DNA of 64,000 nt from Cristatella mucedo. Lineage: Eukaryota; Bryozoa; Phylactolaemata; Cristatellidae. The notes under the pieces are model-generated. The model saw only the letters and a program-made list of their open reading frames with translations. It was not told the origin of the DNA and made no database searches. Below, one piece after another: positions 29,225 through 40,893 of the stretch. Position 1 is the first letter of the stretch, and each line of letters begins with the position of its first letter. The position numbers and the translations under genes were made by a program. The DNA lies in NCBI GenBank assembly GCA_009760855.2, contig WPIO01000011.1, positions 8,650,501 to 8,714,500 of the forward strand. Reading direction: 5' to 3'.

Positions 29225-30139
29225 AAGCTCATGTACAGGTAAATAACAGATGCCTCTCGCGTGTAATCACGGATCCCAGTCGACTATGTCACCTTGCGGT
29301 ACAAGCAGCGGTGTCAGCCACTACTTCAAAAAATGATTCGTGCTCTTTTGGTGAGCGATACTTTCTGAATGCAGCTGACTGACCTGCATTTCTCTCGGAT
29401 TATGAAGATTTTAAAAACCCTTGTTGACTATTACAGGATTATATGTATCTTACGTTTGTGACATTGGGACGCTGTTAAGATCGTCCGATTCACTGGAGGC
29501 GCAATACTCCAATGTGTAGCGCCTTGCTGGCCTAGGCTTAATTTTAGCGCGAACGAGAGCTGTTCGGCGAAGGGCAAGAACTCCTTAGTCCTGGTGTAGT
29601 GAGCCAGAGAGGAGCGCCAGTGCGGTTAGAGAGCAAGAGCTTAAGAGCAAGCCAGAAGCTCTGAGACCAACGGTGGCGATTCGGCCTTTAGAATTGGTCC
29701 GATACCCGCGGGAGCTGCTGATTGATGCTGGCTGGCCTGTCAACCTCCGCCATCACTCTATCCAAAAATAATTGTCTGGAACCCATTCAAGCTGGACAGA
29801 GGTACCATGCCAGTGGCCTAGTGACGGTACTAATTCCTTATCGTAATGGGCCCCGGTGTCTGGCCCTATACCACTAAGCTCTTTCCCCATTGTCTCAGCT
29901 AAGTAATTAAGTGTCGAGCGACGCTCGCTCTGGGTCTTTTGTCCGGCTCCGAGCTTCGACGCCATCGGACTCGTTTCTCTGAAAGCGAGGGAGGATGGCG
30001 GGCTGTCGGCCGGCGATGTACGGAACAAGACAAGGCAGCCCTAGGAGGATTCAGTGGACTCCACCAAATACGGTCGTATCGCGCCGGAGCTAGCATTTTG
30101 TGTTTTTTTCTTATTTTGTGTGTGCGCGCTAGCACGTGG
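29225..30139. other. Spacer before the 163-bp modules
   Basis: GC-richer unique sequence with no recognised protein. It may be part of the same unknown element as the modules at 30.14-30.47 kb, as its base composition is similar. Confidence 0.35.
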
Positions 30140-30470
30140 TATTGGCATAAGAAGTTGCCGGTGCGAACTTGCCGTGGTTGGCGTGTGTGGGGTATTCCTG
30201 CCGCAAGGTGGAAACGGAGTCCTAGTTCTCCGGTCAGGGTTTAGGCTCCGGTTCGGGCTCCGTCTATTTGGGTCGTTCCCTATTATAGACGTAAGTAGCC
30301 TAAGTAAGGATACGTGTTTCCTCAACAAGACTGTTTGAGGTAGCATGTGTGGGGTATTCCTGCCGAAAGGTGGAAACGGAGTCCTAGTTCTCTGGTCAAG
30401 GTTTAGGCTCCGGTTCGGGCTCCGTCTATTTGGGTCGCTCCCCACTATAGACGTAAGTAGCCTAAGTGAC
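30140..30470 (+). repeat. 163-bp module, copies 1 and 2 in tandem
   Basis: Two successive units share TATTCCTGCCG, GGTGGAAACGGAGTCCTAGT, GTTTAGGCTCCGGTTCGGGC, TCCGTCTATTTGGGTCG and CTATAGACGTAAGTAGCCTA. They differ by a handful of substitutions and keep one open frame on each strand. The nature of the module is unknown; it could belong to an LTR or a non-coding exon array. Confidence 0.8.
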
Positions 30471-30653
30471 AACATCCCCACTAGAATGCTGTTCCCCAAT
30501 TCCTGGCTGCACCTCAATGTCTACATTTAAGCAGGTCACTAGTGATCTAGTCCTGAAGTTCGTATCCCAATCAAAGAAGACAACAAGTCCTCCGGACCCT
30601 ATTCCCACTGTCCTGCTCCTACGTTGCATTGATCTGCTGCTGCCATGCATAAC

Positions 30654-30690
<37 letters not shown>

Positions 30691-31082
30691 TCACTTGATA
30701 AAGCGCCCTCGGAGAACTTAATCTCTCTAGGCGCTTTACTTTTGCTGCAAAGTGAAATGTAATTGAATGGTAAGTAAAATCATGCTTGAAAAACAAACAA
30801 AATGAACAATATGGTTAGGGGTGAAATGCACAGGGTCAGCATGCGAATGTGGTTAGTGGCAGCATGCACAGTGTCAGCACGCATAAGCACATCAAGGACG
30901 AATCACAGGGACCCGCTAAATGCTGTCCTAAATAGGTGTGTTTTTAAGTTCCTTTTAAATGTGGTCAGGTCGGAGGATGTTCTGACGCAGGTCGGAGGGA
31001 GTTCCAGGCTTTGGGAGCATACGAACTAAATGCAAGGTCTCCAAAGGATTTAAGGTTTGTACGAGGTATTTCTAGACTGTTA

Positions 31083-31435
31083 ACAATAATAATAATAATA
31101 ATAATAATGTACTTGATAAAGCGCCCTCAGAGAACTAAATCTCTTTCTAGGCGCTTTACATTTGCTGCAAAGGGAAATGCAATTGAATGGTAAGTAAAAT
31201 CATGCTTTACAAAAAAACAAAATGAATAACATGGTTAGGGGTGACATGCACAGGGTCAGCATGCAAATGTGGTTAGTGGCAGCATGCACAGTGTCAGCAC
31301 GCATAAGCACATCAAGGACGAATCACAGGGACCCACTAAATGCTGTCATAAATAGGTGTGTTTTTAAGTTCCTTTTAAACGTGGTCAGGTCAGGGTATGT
31401 TCTGACTCAGGTCGGGAGAGAGTTCCAGGCTTTGG
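31083..31435 (-). mobile_element. LINE-A 3' fragment nested in another LINE-A
   Basis: A (TAATAA)n tail at the left is followed by the LINE-A terminal hairpin and 3' UTR up to the phrase AGTTCCAGGCTTTG, then stops. The larger minus-strand LINE-A resumes at GGATTCCG. The sequence left of the tail ends at CTAGACTGTT, which in the intact copy at 24.9 kb directly precedes GGATTCCG. This fragment is therefore a short insertion inside the larger copy. Confidence 0.7.
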
Positions 31436-33602
31436 ATTCCGAAAAGCAGGTGGTACGATGCTTGGCCTGATGGGGTAGTATATCTGAAAGATAGGCTGGA
31501 GCCATAGAATGAAGGGACCTAAAAGTGAGCGACAAAACCTTGAAGTCAATCCGTTGCTTGACTGGTAGCCAGTACAGGTCGGCGAGAAGTGGAGTAACGT
31601 GGCAACTGCGACGCTCACGATAGACAAGTCTAGCTGCGGAGTTTAGCACCAACTGCAATCGCCTGATCGCACATGCTGGTAGGCCAGTAAGCAGTGAGTT
31701 GCAGAAGTCGAGACGGGATGTCACGAATGCATGGACCAACTTCGATATTGTATCTTTATCTAAACAAGCCCGAATGTCAGCAATGTTATGAAGCTGAAAA
31801 TACACAGATTTGACTGTGGAGCTGATATGGTCGTCTAACGAGAGGCCGCTTTGGAATATGACACCTAGATTTCGAGCTGATTCAACTAGACATATGCTGG
31901 CAGAGCCAATTTTGAGAGTCAGCCTTTCCAATTTCTGAATCACACTGGGTTTGCCCATAATTATTATTAGTTTTTTATCACCGTTTAGTTTTAGAAAGTG
32001 TGCTGCCATCCATGTGCGGATGTAATCAATGCATGCAGCAAGTGAGTTGAGAGAATTTGAGGTGCTCGAAGGCTGGGAGGGATGAAAGCAAAGGTACAAC
32101 TGAGTGTCATCTGCATAGAAGTGAAAGCCTAGATTATGCTTGGCAATCACATCAGCAACAGGCAGAGTATAAACCGTGAAAAGAACCGGACCTAGCACTG
32201 AGCCCTGAGGTACTCCATATTTCAGAGGTACTTCAGATGATCTTTGTCCATTCACGTCAATACTCTCGAGTCTCCCACTGAGATAGGACCTGAACCACTG
32301 CAGAGCAGTGCCAGTGATGCCCAGGCGAGATGAGAGGTGCTCTAGATGAACTTTGTGATCGATGGTGTCAAAAGCTGCCGAAAGATCAAGCAAAACAAGC
32401 AGAGACACTCTACCCATGTCTGCATTCCTAAGTATACCGTAAGCAATGCTGACTCTGTGGAGTGATTAGCTCTAAAGCCAGACTGGAACTTACTAGCAAG
32501 GTGTGAGGTTTTTGATATATGAGTTCAGCTGGTCCGCCACGACCCGTTCAAGTGTCTTTGATAGGAATGGTAGAAGGGAAACTGGGCAGTAGTTGCTTAA
32601 GTTCTCTTGGACTAGTGTAGCTTTCCTGAGAAGTGGCCTGACTACAGCTTTTTTGAAAGGTGCTGGGACATGACCTGAGGCTAATGACATATTAATTATG
32701 TTCGTTATGCATGGCAGCAGCAGATCAATGCAACGTAGGAGCAGGACAGTGGGAATAGGGTCCAGTGGACTTGTTGTCTTCTTTGATTGAGATACGAGCT
32801 TTAGGACTACGTCACTAGTGACCTGCTTAAATGCAGACATTGAGGTGCAGCCAGGAACCGAGAAACAGCATTCTAGTGGGGAGGTTGTCATCGCAGGGAT
32901 GGATTCCCTGATCTTTTTTATCTTCTGCACAAAGAATCGAGAGAAGCGATCGGCTAGATCATCACTAGGATCATCAGGTAAGGAGCTAATCTGGGAACAG
33001 ATGAGGAGATGGTTTATTGTCGACATCAGCATTTTTGGATTGTGCATCTGTGATTCAACAATGTTTTTATAGAAGCTAGACTTGGCCTTTGCTAGGATCG
33101 ATTGGTACGACCTACAGTAGTCTTCATATGCCTGTCGATGGACAGTTAGTCCGGAACTTTTGTAGGCTTTTTCAAGCTTTCGTTTAGTAGACTTGGCTAG
33201 TTTAATGTCTGTGGTAAACCATAGGCCGTCTGGGCGGGGGCACACAGTGCGCTTTGTCAGAGGTGCAAACTCGTCGAGCGTGTCAGCTAGTGTTGTGTTG
33301 TAGCTATCTACCAATGATGACAGATCGGAGGGAGGATTGAGCAGCAGAGGTGAAGCAGATATTCTCGCACGGACAGCATCGATGTCAAGGGTCTTGAGGT
33401 TTCGCGATTCACAGGTTATTTTAGAGGAGGATGTGGGCACACACTGTAGATTAAATGAGATCTGCATGTGGTCAGATAAGCAGGATTTGGTAATAATTGG
33501 TGATGACAAAGTGCAGTTGACTGAGAAAATCTGGTCGAGTGTGTGACCCTTGATGTGGGTAGGGCCATGCACATGAGCCACAAGAGACAATGAGTCAGTC
33601 AA
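31407..33602 (-). pseudogene. LINE-A ORF2 remnant, two pieces
   Basis: Two open stretches (about 33602-32493 and 32417-31407) together cover the endonuclease end, linker and RT of LINE-A. They are separated by a short frame-breaking loss near 32.42-32.49 kb. Motif D reads LKLNGDKKLI instead of [10 protein letters not shown], and the C-terminal thumb is cut by the nested insertion. It is not expected to be functional. Confidence 0.8.
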
Positions 33603-35192
33603 TGCATGTCATTTATACATCATTAGCCCCAGGTCATGTCCCAGCACCCTTCAAAAAAGCTGTAGTCAGACCATTTCTCAAGAAAGTGACACTAGACCAA
33701 GAGAACTTAAGCAACTACCGCCCAGTTTTCCTTCTACCATTCCTATCAAAGACACTTGAACGGGTTGTGGCAGACCAGCTGAACACATATGTCGAAACCT
33801 CACATCTTGCTAGTAAGTTCCAGTCTGGCTTTAGAGCTAATCACTCCACAGAGTCAGCATTGCTTACGGTATACAACGACCTACTCAGGATTGCAGACAT
33901 GGGTAGAGTGTCTCTGCTTGTTTTCTCGATCTTTCGGCAGCTTTTGATACCATCGATCACAAAGTTCTTCTAGAGCACCTCTCATCTCGCCTGGGCATCA
34001 CTGGCACTGCTCTGCAGTGGCTCAGGTCCTATCTCAGTGGGAGACTCCAGAGTATCGACGTGAATGGACAAAGATCATCTGAGGTAACTCTGAAATATGG
34101 GGTACCTTATGGCTCCGTGCTAGGTCCGGTTCTTTTCACGGTTTATACTCTCCCTCTTGCTGGTGTGATTGCCAAGCACAATCTAGGCTTTCACTTCTAT
34201 GCGGATGACACTTAGTGTTACCTTTGCTTTGATCCCTCCCAGCCTTCGAGCACCTCAAATTCACTCAACTCACTTGCTGCCTGTATTGATGACATCCGCA
34301 CATGGATGGCAGCAAATTTTCTAAAACTAAACGATGATAAAGTAACTTACTAGTTATTGGCAAACCCATTGTGATTCAGAAATTTGAAAGGCTGGCGCTC
34401 AAAATTGGCTGTCTGCCAGTATATCTCCTTTTGAATCAGCTCGAAATCTAGGTGTCATATTCCAAAGCGACCTCTCGTTAGACGACCATATCAGCTCCAC
34501 AGTCAAATCTGCCTATTTGCGGCTTCATAATATATCTAAAATTCGGGCTTGTTTAGATGAGGATACCACGTCCAAGTTGGTCCATGCATTCGTGACATCC
34601 CGTCTCGACATCTGCAACTCACTGCTTACTAGTCTACCAGCATGTGCGATCAGGCGATCAAGCAACGGATTGACTTTAAGGTTTTGTCGCTCACTTTTAC
34701 TTCCCTTCATTCTATGGCTTCAGCCTATCTCTCCGATATACTCCCCCATCAGGCCAAGCATCGTTCCACCTGCTTTTCGGAATCCAACAGTCTAGAAATA
34801 CCTCATACAAACCTCAAATCATTCGGAGACCGTGCATTTAGTTCGTATGCTCCCAAAGCCTGGAACTCCCTCCCGACCTGCGTCAGAAAATCTCCTGACC
34901 TGACCACATTCAAAAAGAACTTAAAAACACACCTATTTAGGACAGCATTCAGTGGGTATCTGTGATTCGTCCTTCGTGTGCTTATGCATGCTGACACTGC
35001 ATGCTGCCACTAACCTGATTTGCATGCTGACCCTGTGCATGTCACCCTTAACCATGATATTCATTTTGTTTGTATATCAAGCATGATATTACTCACCATT
35101 CAATTGCATTTCCCCTTGCAGCAAATGTAAAATGCCTAGAGAGAGATTGAATTATCTGAGGGTGCTTTATCAAGTGCATTATTATTATTATT

Positions 35193-35400
35193 ATCAAGTG
35201 TGGAGACGTGTTTCCCCTGCAAGAGTGTTCTAGGGAGTGTGTGTGCGTGTGTGCGTTATTCCTGCTGCCAGGTGGAAACGGAGTCCTAGTTCTCCGGTTA
35301 GGGTTTAGGCTCCGGTTCGGGCTCTGTCTATTTTGGTCGTTCCCCACTATAGACGTAAGTAGACTCAGTGTGGAGACGTATTCCCTCCGAAAGAGTGTTT
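35193..35400 (+). repeat. 163-bp module, copy 3
   Basis: The same module appears again after the LINE-A composite: GGTGGAAACGGAGTCCTAGT, GTTTAGGCTCCGGTTCGGGC, CCCCACTATAGACGTAAGTA. The composite at 30474-35192 separates copies 2 and 3, with AAGTG at both edges, so it was inserted in the spacer of a three-copy array. Downstream (35.4-35.55 kb) an AATAAA-containing GAGAATAAAGCTCTG could be a polyadenylation signal. Confidence 0.7.
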
Positions 35401-36230
35401 GTGCCGTTGAGAGCGTCCGAGGAGGGTGGAGAGAAAACTGAGCTAGACGCCCAGCGACTTTGTGCGCTCGAGAATAAAGCTCTGTAAAATCCCCAAAGTG
35501 TCTCACTTTCCAGTTCCGCCGTGGACTCACGACCCCCTTGAGTAACGGTAAGTAGGTCATTGCGCCCGTTTCGTGGCGGTCAGCTTATTGTGGGTAGGCG
35601 CCGAGCACCGACCGGCATTAGGGTTAGGTTAGGCCGCTTAGGTAAGCAGCAGGTCAAGCCTACTCAGCCGAGCCTTCGGCGTTACAAATGTGCAAAGACC
35701 TTATGCTCCCAATACGCCAACGATAACGACACAGCGTTAGATATTCTGTACGACAGCACCATATTATAAAAGTACACACAAATTAGCCTCTTCTTTACTT
35801 CAAATACAGTTGGTGACTTTCAACCGACTTGTTCCCAGGCTTTCAGCAGCTCACAGGCAGTGCTAATACTCACCCACCGGCAGACCGTTACTCCAAGATA
35901 TCGGCTTCAGTCAGGACCATGCCTTATATAACGGCCAGTTCTTAAGCCGTGCAATAATCACGTGCATACTTAATCATAAATCTCTCTGCTGATAAGCCTC
36001 AGCCTATCGTGGCTATCTCATAAGTGGCTCCCAGTTATAATTCGGTGGCCAAGCTCATAATTCGTAATCGCCGTTCAGCTTTCGAGCTGAGAGCTCATAA
36101 CCGTGGAGCGTTAGAAAGCCATTCTTTGTGTGCATACTTTGAGTCAGCTTAGTCACGAACAACATTCAATGCCGGCTTATCAGCTTTGCTATGCGTTTTT
36201 GCATAAAAAGCATAGTGCATGCTTGCACAG
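35401..36230. other. Sequence after the third module
   Basis: This contains GAGAATAAAGCTCTG near 35470, a strong donor-like GGTAAGTAGG near 35548, and a short TTAGGGTTAGG stretch near 35616. No protein family is recognised. An LTR end is possible but no matching LTR was found. Confidence 0.3.
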
Positions 36231-36428
36231 AATTAAATAAATAAATAAGTAAATAAATCCTAGCTGATTAAACAGCTTCTTTTTGTATAGCGACAGAAGA
36301 GCCTTTACGGCTATTACCACCGCTTGCAGTGGTGATAAAGGATCGTCCACCGCAGGATTCGAACCCACGACCTCGGGGCCGAGGTCGTGAAAAGCAACCG
36401 CCTTACCTAGTGTGCCATCACGGCTCAC
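36231..36428 (-). mobile_element. SINE-alpha
   Basis: Reverse copy with an AATAAATAAATAAGTAAATA tail, TAGCTGATTAAACAGCTTCT, the body ACGGCTATTACCACCGCTTG, the B box GGATTCGAACCCACGACCTC and the A box near CGCCTTACCTAGTGTGCCAT. It is nearly full length. Confidence 0.85.
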
Positions 36429-36645
36429 CAGAATTTGCATGCATATCACTTTTAGATGGCCCAACGCGTTCGATTCGTGCATTTAGCAATCCTTTTGTGC
36501 ACTCCATGAGTAGGGTGAAAGCCACTTCATAAACGAAGGTGTGACTTGGTCGACCTTTACTTTCTATATAACTTTTTTGTAGCTTATCAGCAACCCAGCA
36601 CCAGCTGTCGAGTGGGAGTGTATGTTAGTGTGGTTGAGCTGCCTA

Positions 36646-36755
<110 letters not shown>

Positions 36756-36994
36756 GCCTATAAAACTCGAATCGCTCGCGTTACTGTAAGTGGCAGTGAG
36801 AAATTCGGCTCAGCTACTGTATCCATGATAGCCTTTTGGTAGGTAGTCTTATCGCCTGTTGAGCAGCTGTTCTGTGCCCTAGAGAAGATGACCAGGACAG
36901 ACTAGCTGCGTCAAGAGCATTGAATGACAACGCTTTTCACCTATCATAGCTAGAGCCAGTTGTAAAGCTCGGGTAGAATTCCGTAGCTCCTGTA

Positions 36995-37880
36995 TGTGCT
37001 TATAATAAACACAATAATAATACATTTGATATGGCACCCTCAGCAAACTCAATCTCTTTCTAGGCAATTTACTGTTGCTGCAAAGGAAGCACGATCAAAT
37101 TATTAGCAGTAGCATGCTCAATGACAACAGGCATAGCATGGTTAAGGGTGACATGCACTGGGTCAGCATGCAAGTATGGTTTGGTGAGTGTCAGCATGCA
37201 TAAGCATATAAAGGATGAATCACACGGACCCACTAAATGCTTTAATAAATAGATGTGTTTACAGTTTATTTTGAATCTGGTCAAGTCAGGAGATATTGTG
37301 TCGCAAGTCAGAAGTGAGTTCCAAGCTTTGGGAGCGTACGAACTGGTCTGCAAACAATTTGAGGTTTGTACGAGGTATAAGTAAACGTTTCCGAAAAGCG
37401 GGTGGTACGTTGCTTGGCCTGGTGGGGGATTAGATCTGAGATACAGGCTGGAACCAAAGAATGAAGGGACCTAAAAGTGAGTGACAAAACCTTGAAGTCG
37501 ATGCATTGCTTGACTGGAAGCCAGTACAGGTCAGCGAGAAGTTGTGTAATGTGGCAACTGCGACACTCACGACAGACAAGCCTAGCTGCAGTTTTGCACA
37601 GGCTGTAAGCACCTTAATGCACAAGCCACTATATCAGCAAGCAGTGAGTTACAGAAGTCAAGAAGGGATGTCAGAAATGCATGAACTAATTTAGATGTGG
37701 TATCCCTGCCTAAACAAGCCCGAATTACAGCAAAGTTTATGCAGCTGAAGTAGGCAGACTTGACTGTGGAGCTGATTTGGTTGTCTAATTGTAAGTCATT
37801 GTAGAACAGGACATTTAGATTTCGTGCAGATTCAACATGACATATGCTGGCAGAGCCGGTGTTAGTGTTAATCTTTCTAA
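36995..37880 (-). mobile_element. LINE-A degenerate 3' portion
   Basis: The tail and hairpin lie near 37.01-37.07 kb, followed by the 3' UTR and RT thumb (LGLSVVSVAVATL is a shifted-frame shadow of the conserved ARLVCRERRSCH region). Many substitutions and indels leave no long frame. The element fades near 37.88 kb, where unrelated sequence starts. Confidence 0.75.
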
Positions 37881-38194
37881 TTGATCAGCCTGGTGGACTG
37901 CGAGAATTGCTGCCCTTTCTCCAGCCTAATTGGATATTTGACATGGGGAACAAGGTTGCAGTACCAGAGCTCGGCTCCACCGAAGCAGCCACGATCTTTC
38001 CGACTAGTCTTGCCTGGCAGTGCCTGCACGGGCTGGCTGGATCTGTAGCTTCTTCTGGGCATGTCGTTTTCATTCCCATTAAGATCAAGCTTTTGTGTAG
38101 ATCTTGCACAGCTGTAGCATTTGGGTCGTACAACAAATTAACGTTGGCTTATTCGGATGAACCGGCGTGGCCAGCATATCTCTCGTGGTATCTG

Positions 38195-38290
38195 CTTGAA
38201 ATAAAAAAAAAATACTCGCTGACTTAACAGTATCATTTTTGTAGCAGCAGAAGAGCAATAACAGCTTTAATTTTGCTGGCGACCCTCAGT
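38195..38290 (-). mobile_element. SINE-alpha tail fragment
   Basis: AAATACTCGCTGACTTAACA, AGCAGCAGAAGAGCAATAAC and GCTGGCGACC match the 3' half of SINE-alpha on the minus strand; the tRNA head is absent. The phrase upstream (GCATATCTCTCGTGGTATCT) recurs at 39257, beside the other copy. Confidence 0.55.
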
Positions 38291-39009
38291 GTTTCTCGTT
38301 TGCTTTAACATGCTCGCCTATGCATGATACTCGTTCGTTGTTTACACGCTTCATACCTTTCTTGTTATTAGCCCTTTGATAGCGATTTTCTTTTAGCCAG
38401 TTGTATAGAACGTGGATAGAAATTTAGTTCTCTTAGGGAGCTTATTATTACTAATTGAAGCAAATGCAAGTACTTTTATTTTATTTTACATGCATAAGAC
38501 GCACAGGGGCATTGGAAGGGGGTTAGCCCCCCTACCCACCTGTGGACCGACTGGAAAGGGTCTGGCCAGCAGTCTGACGTGCCTCTTTGCCTTCCTGTGA
38601 TTGGCTGTCTCTGGAAATCTCGTGGAGGTTTGGCTCCTTCCTGTAATGATCCTGGATGCGCATATGTAAGCACTTGAAGGAAGATTCACCTGGATGAAGC
38701 TGCAAGGAGCAGAGTGTGAAGTAGGTTTTGAGCCCACCACTACCATAGAAGCAGCCAAAAGCACAAGTCGCACTCTGCAAGTGTGACTTCGAGAGCGCTG
38801 GTCATACTGCGTGCATCTAATATAACTAGGTGGTGATCGGCGCATGGAAAACCAGGCGGATATACGGTTGTGGCTATGCTGCCTAGCTGTATTGTACTTG
38901 GCGATTACTTGTGTTCAGGAAACCCCACCACTGAGCCATGCCATTCTGAGCTGGTAACGAGATTTGGGCTATGGATTGTCAGCACCTCAGCATTAAGAGA
39001 ATAAGTGAG

Positions 39010-39835
39010 AAGAGCATTCTAGGCTTTCACTTTTATTCACAAATGACACACAGCTGTACCTATGTTTTTATCCCTCCCAGCCTATTAGCGCGGCAGACTC
39101 TCTCAGCTCCCTAGCTGCATGTATTCCTGACATTTTCACTTTGATGGCAGCATATTTTTTCAAATTGAATGATGATAAAACCAGGTTATTAGTTGTGGGA
39201 AAACTTATTTTTTGACTTTTTAATTGGAAAGCTTAATGCTCGAAACCAGCTCGGCCAGCATATCTCCCGTGGTATCTGCTCGAAATAAAAAAATACTGGC
39301 TGATTTAACAGACTATTTTTGTATTGCAGCAGAAGAGCATTGACTAGTGGCAATAAAGGATCGCCCACTGCAGGATTAGAACCCACGACCTGGGGACCGA
39401 GGTCGGCAAGAACAATCACCTTACCTAATGTGCCGCTACGGCTAGCTGTATCTGGGTATCTTATTTTCTAAATGACCTTTCACTTAGTTCAGCTATGCCT
39501 CGAGCGAACCAGAATCTTTTGAAAATCGTGCCTGTAGTTCGTATGCTCTCAAAGCCTGGAACTCACTCCCAGATGACGTCACGACACCCCCTGACTTGAC
39601 GACGATATTTCAAAAGAAGCTAAAAATTTACCTATTCCTCACAGTATTTACTGGGTTCTTGTGATCTTTCTTTGGGGGGCTTATGCCGTGTCATACTGTG
39701 CATGTTACCACAAACCATATTTGCATGTTGAGACTGCATGTTTGGTCATGCTTTCTTTACAGCCTATTTAAAGTACCTAGAAAGAGGTACAGTTCTCTTA
39801 GGGTGCTATGTAAATGTATTATTGTCATTAAGAAC
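39010..39835 (+). mobile_element. LINE-A degenerate copy with SINE inserted
   Basis: The plus strand starts in the RT motif C to D region (AGGCTTTCACTTTTATTCAC, GATGATAAAACCAGG), is interrupted from about 39258 to 39446 by a SINE-alpha copy, and resumes with the C-terminal part (GCTCTCAAAGCCTGGAACTC) through the 3' UTR to an ATT tail near 39830. No frame survives. Confidence 0.7.
39258..39446 (-). mobile_element. SINE-alpha inserted in LINE-A
   Basis: Reverse copy: AAATACTGGCTGATTTAACA, GGCAATAAAGGATCGCCCAC, B box AGGATTAGAACCCACGACCT, and A box near CACCTTACCTAATGTGCCGC. LINE-A sequence continues on both sides, so the SINE landed later. Confidence 0.75.
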
Positions 39836-40285
39836 CGAAGAAGTCATTGGTATGCCTAATCAATCTTGTGAGCCAAAGCTCTGACTCGGATGTGAGAAAC
39901 AGTGCATTCACCAGTACTTACCCCGTCAACGCCTGTTCTTAACTCACTGCATCTTTGCAAATGCTGCCTTGGGTGAGCGAGCACTCAGTGTATGCTATGG
40001 CAGGGGCCAGCTTTTGAGCAGTGAGGAAATCGCTGGCAAGTGCATTTTGAAGCTTACAGTGCGATCGAACTACGCTACAGGCATGAAGAGTGAGGATCGA
40101 CTTTTCGAGGCACTCGTGACACGTGCTGGATAATTACTCGGTTGGCTGTCGAACGTCTATGAAAGTTACCGGTACAGACTCTGGGATAGCTACTACTGCT
40201 GGAACATATGTTACTTGGTATTTGGAATCGCTGACTTAAAAAATCAGCCCTAATCTTTAAGATATTAAATTATTTAATTTTCTAG

Positions 40286-40488
40286 GCACCGATTCTTCGA
40301 GAGTTGATGGTCTCCTCCAACCAGAGCAGGCAGCTCTTGGTAGACAGACTCCCTACAGTTGGTGCACCCCATCGTCGTCGTCAGCAGCAGCAGAAGAACC
40401 GATCAAGAAGCCACGAAAGCTGGCCAACATCAGCGGCAACGTGGAACGCCTGCAAGCTGCAAAGGAGATTGCCGAACAGGCAATCAAG
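40286..40488 (+). CDS. TTLL3: TTLL3 exon, most upstream one found
   Basis: This 203-nt exon follows acceptor TTAATTTTCTAG. It reads [14 protein letters not shown], a Ser/Ala stretch, then [20 protein letters not shown] and EIAEQAIK. The last part matches the TTLL3/8 NAKxxVERA segment that precedes the FTIxGPYP block. It has no start codon and an in-frame stop lies just upstream of the acceptor, so earlier exons must exist. The donor appears to be AAG/GCACGT, a GC-AG intron. Confidence 0.8.
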
Positions 40489-40730
40489 GCACGTCTCTTG
40501 CAGTGGTAGATCAACCTTGCCAAAGCAGATCCGGAAATCTCAACCCTACTGTTATGTTGAGCCTGACATGTGTTGGTGGTAGTTTGACTAATATTGATTA
40601 CTATTACATATTATGGTCCTATTTCTGTTGTCATGCATCCTGGGGTCGTAGTGAATTGGCTGCTCGTCTCTGACAAGGAGTGCATTGGGCCAATCCGGAA
40701 GGACTAGTGAAGATCTTGTGATCCATGCAT

Positions 40731-40817
<87 letters not shown>

Positions 40818-40838
40818 CACACTCACGGAGAGAGAGAA

Positions 40839-40893
<55 letters not shown>

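Larger units (their letters stand above)
30656..33603 (-). mobile_element. LINE-A copy with endonuclease end and broken RT
   Basis: This copy, excluding its nested insertion, keeps the end of the APE-type endonuclease (THIKGHTLDQIFS and LSDH near 33.5 kb), the linker, and the RT including [29 protein letters not shown] and FYADDTQLY. The RT frame is broken near 32.42-32.49 kb, where the HSTESALLRVYNDLL region is partly lost. It sits inside a plus-strand LINE-A and ends left in a long (TAA)n tail. Confidence 0.85.
30474..35192 (+). mobile_element. Plus-strand LINE-A, split by minus-strand LINE-A
   Basis: Two plus-strand LINE-A segments, 30474-30655 and about 33604-35192, are consecutive parts of one element. 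The first stops at CCATGCATAAC and the second resumes with ATGCATGTCATT and the CATTAGCCCCAGGTC that follows in intact copies. The minus-strand LINE-A (30656-33603) lies between, with ATGCAT repeated at both edges as an apparent target-site duplication. The RT is disrupted by stops and frameshifts (an in-frame stop follows YADDT near 34.2 kb). It ends with an (ATT)n tail at about 35190. Confidence 0.75.

Noticed and set aside
35612-35630. Telomeric repeat TTAGGG
   Set aside because: Only one full unit plus two shortened ones; no array, so probably chance or a minor interstitial trace.
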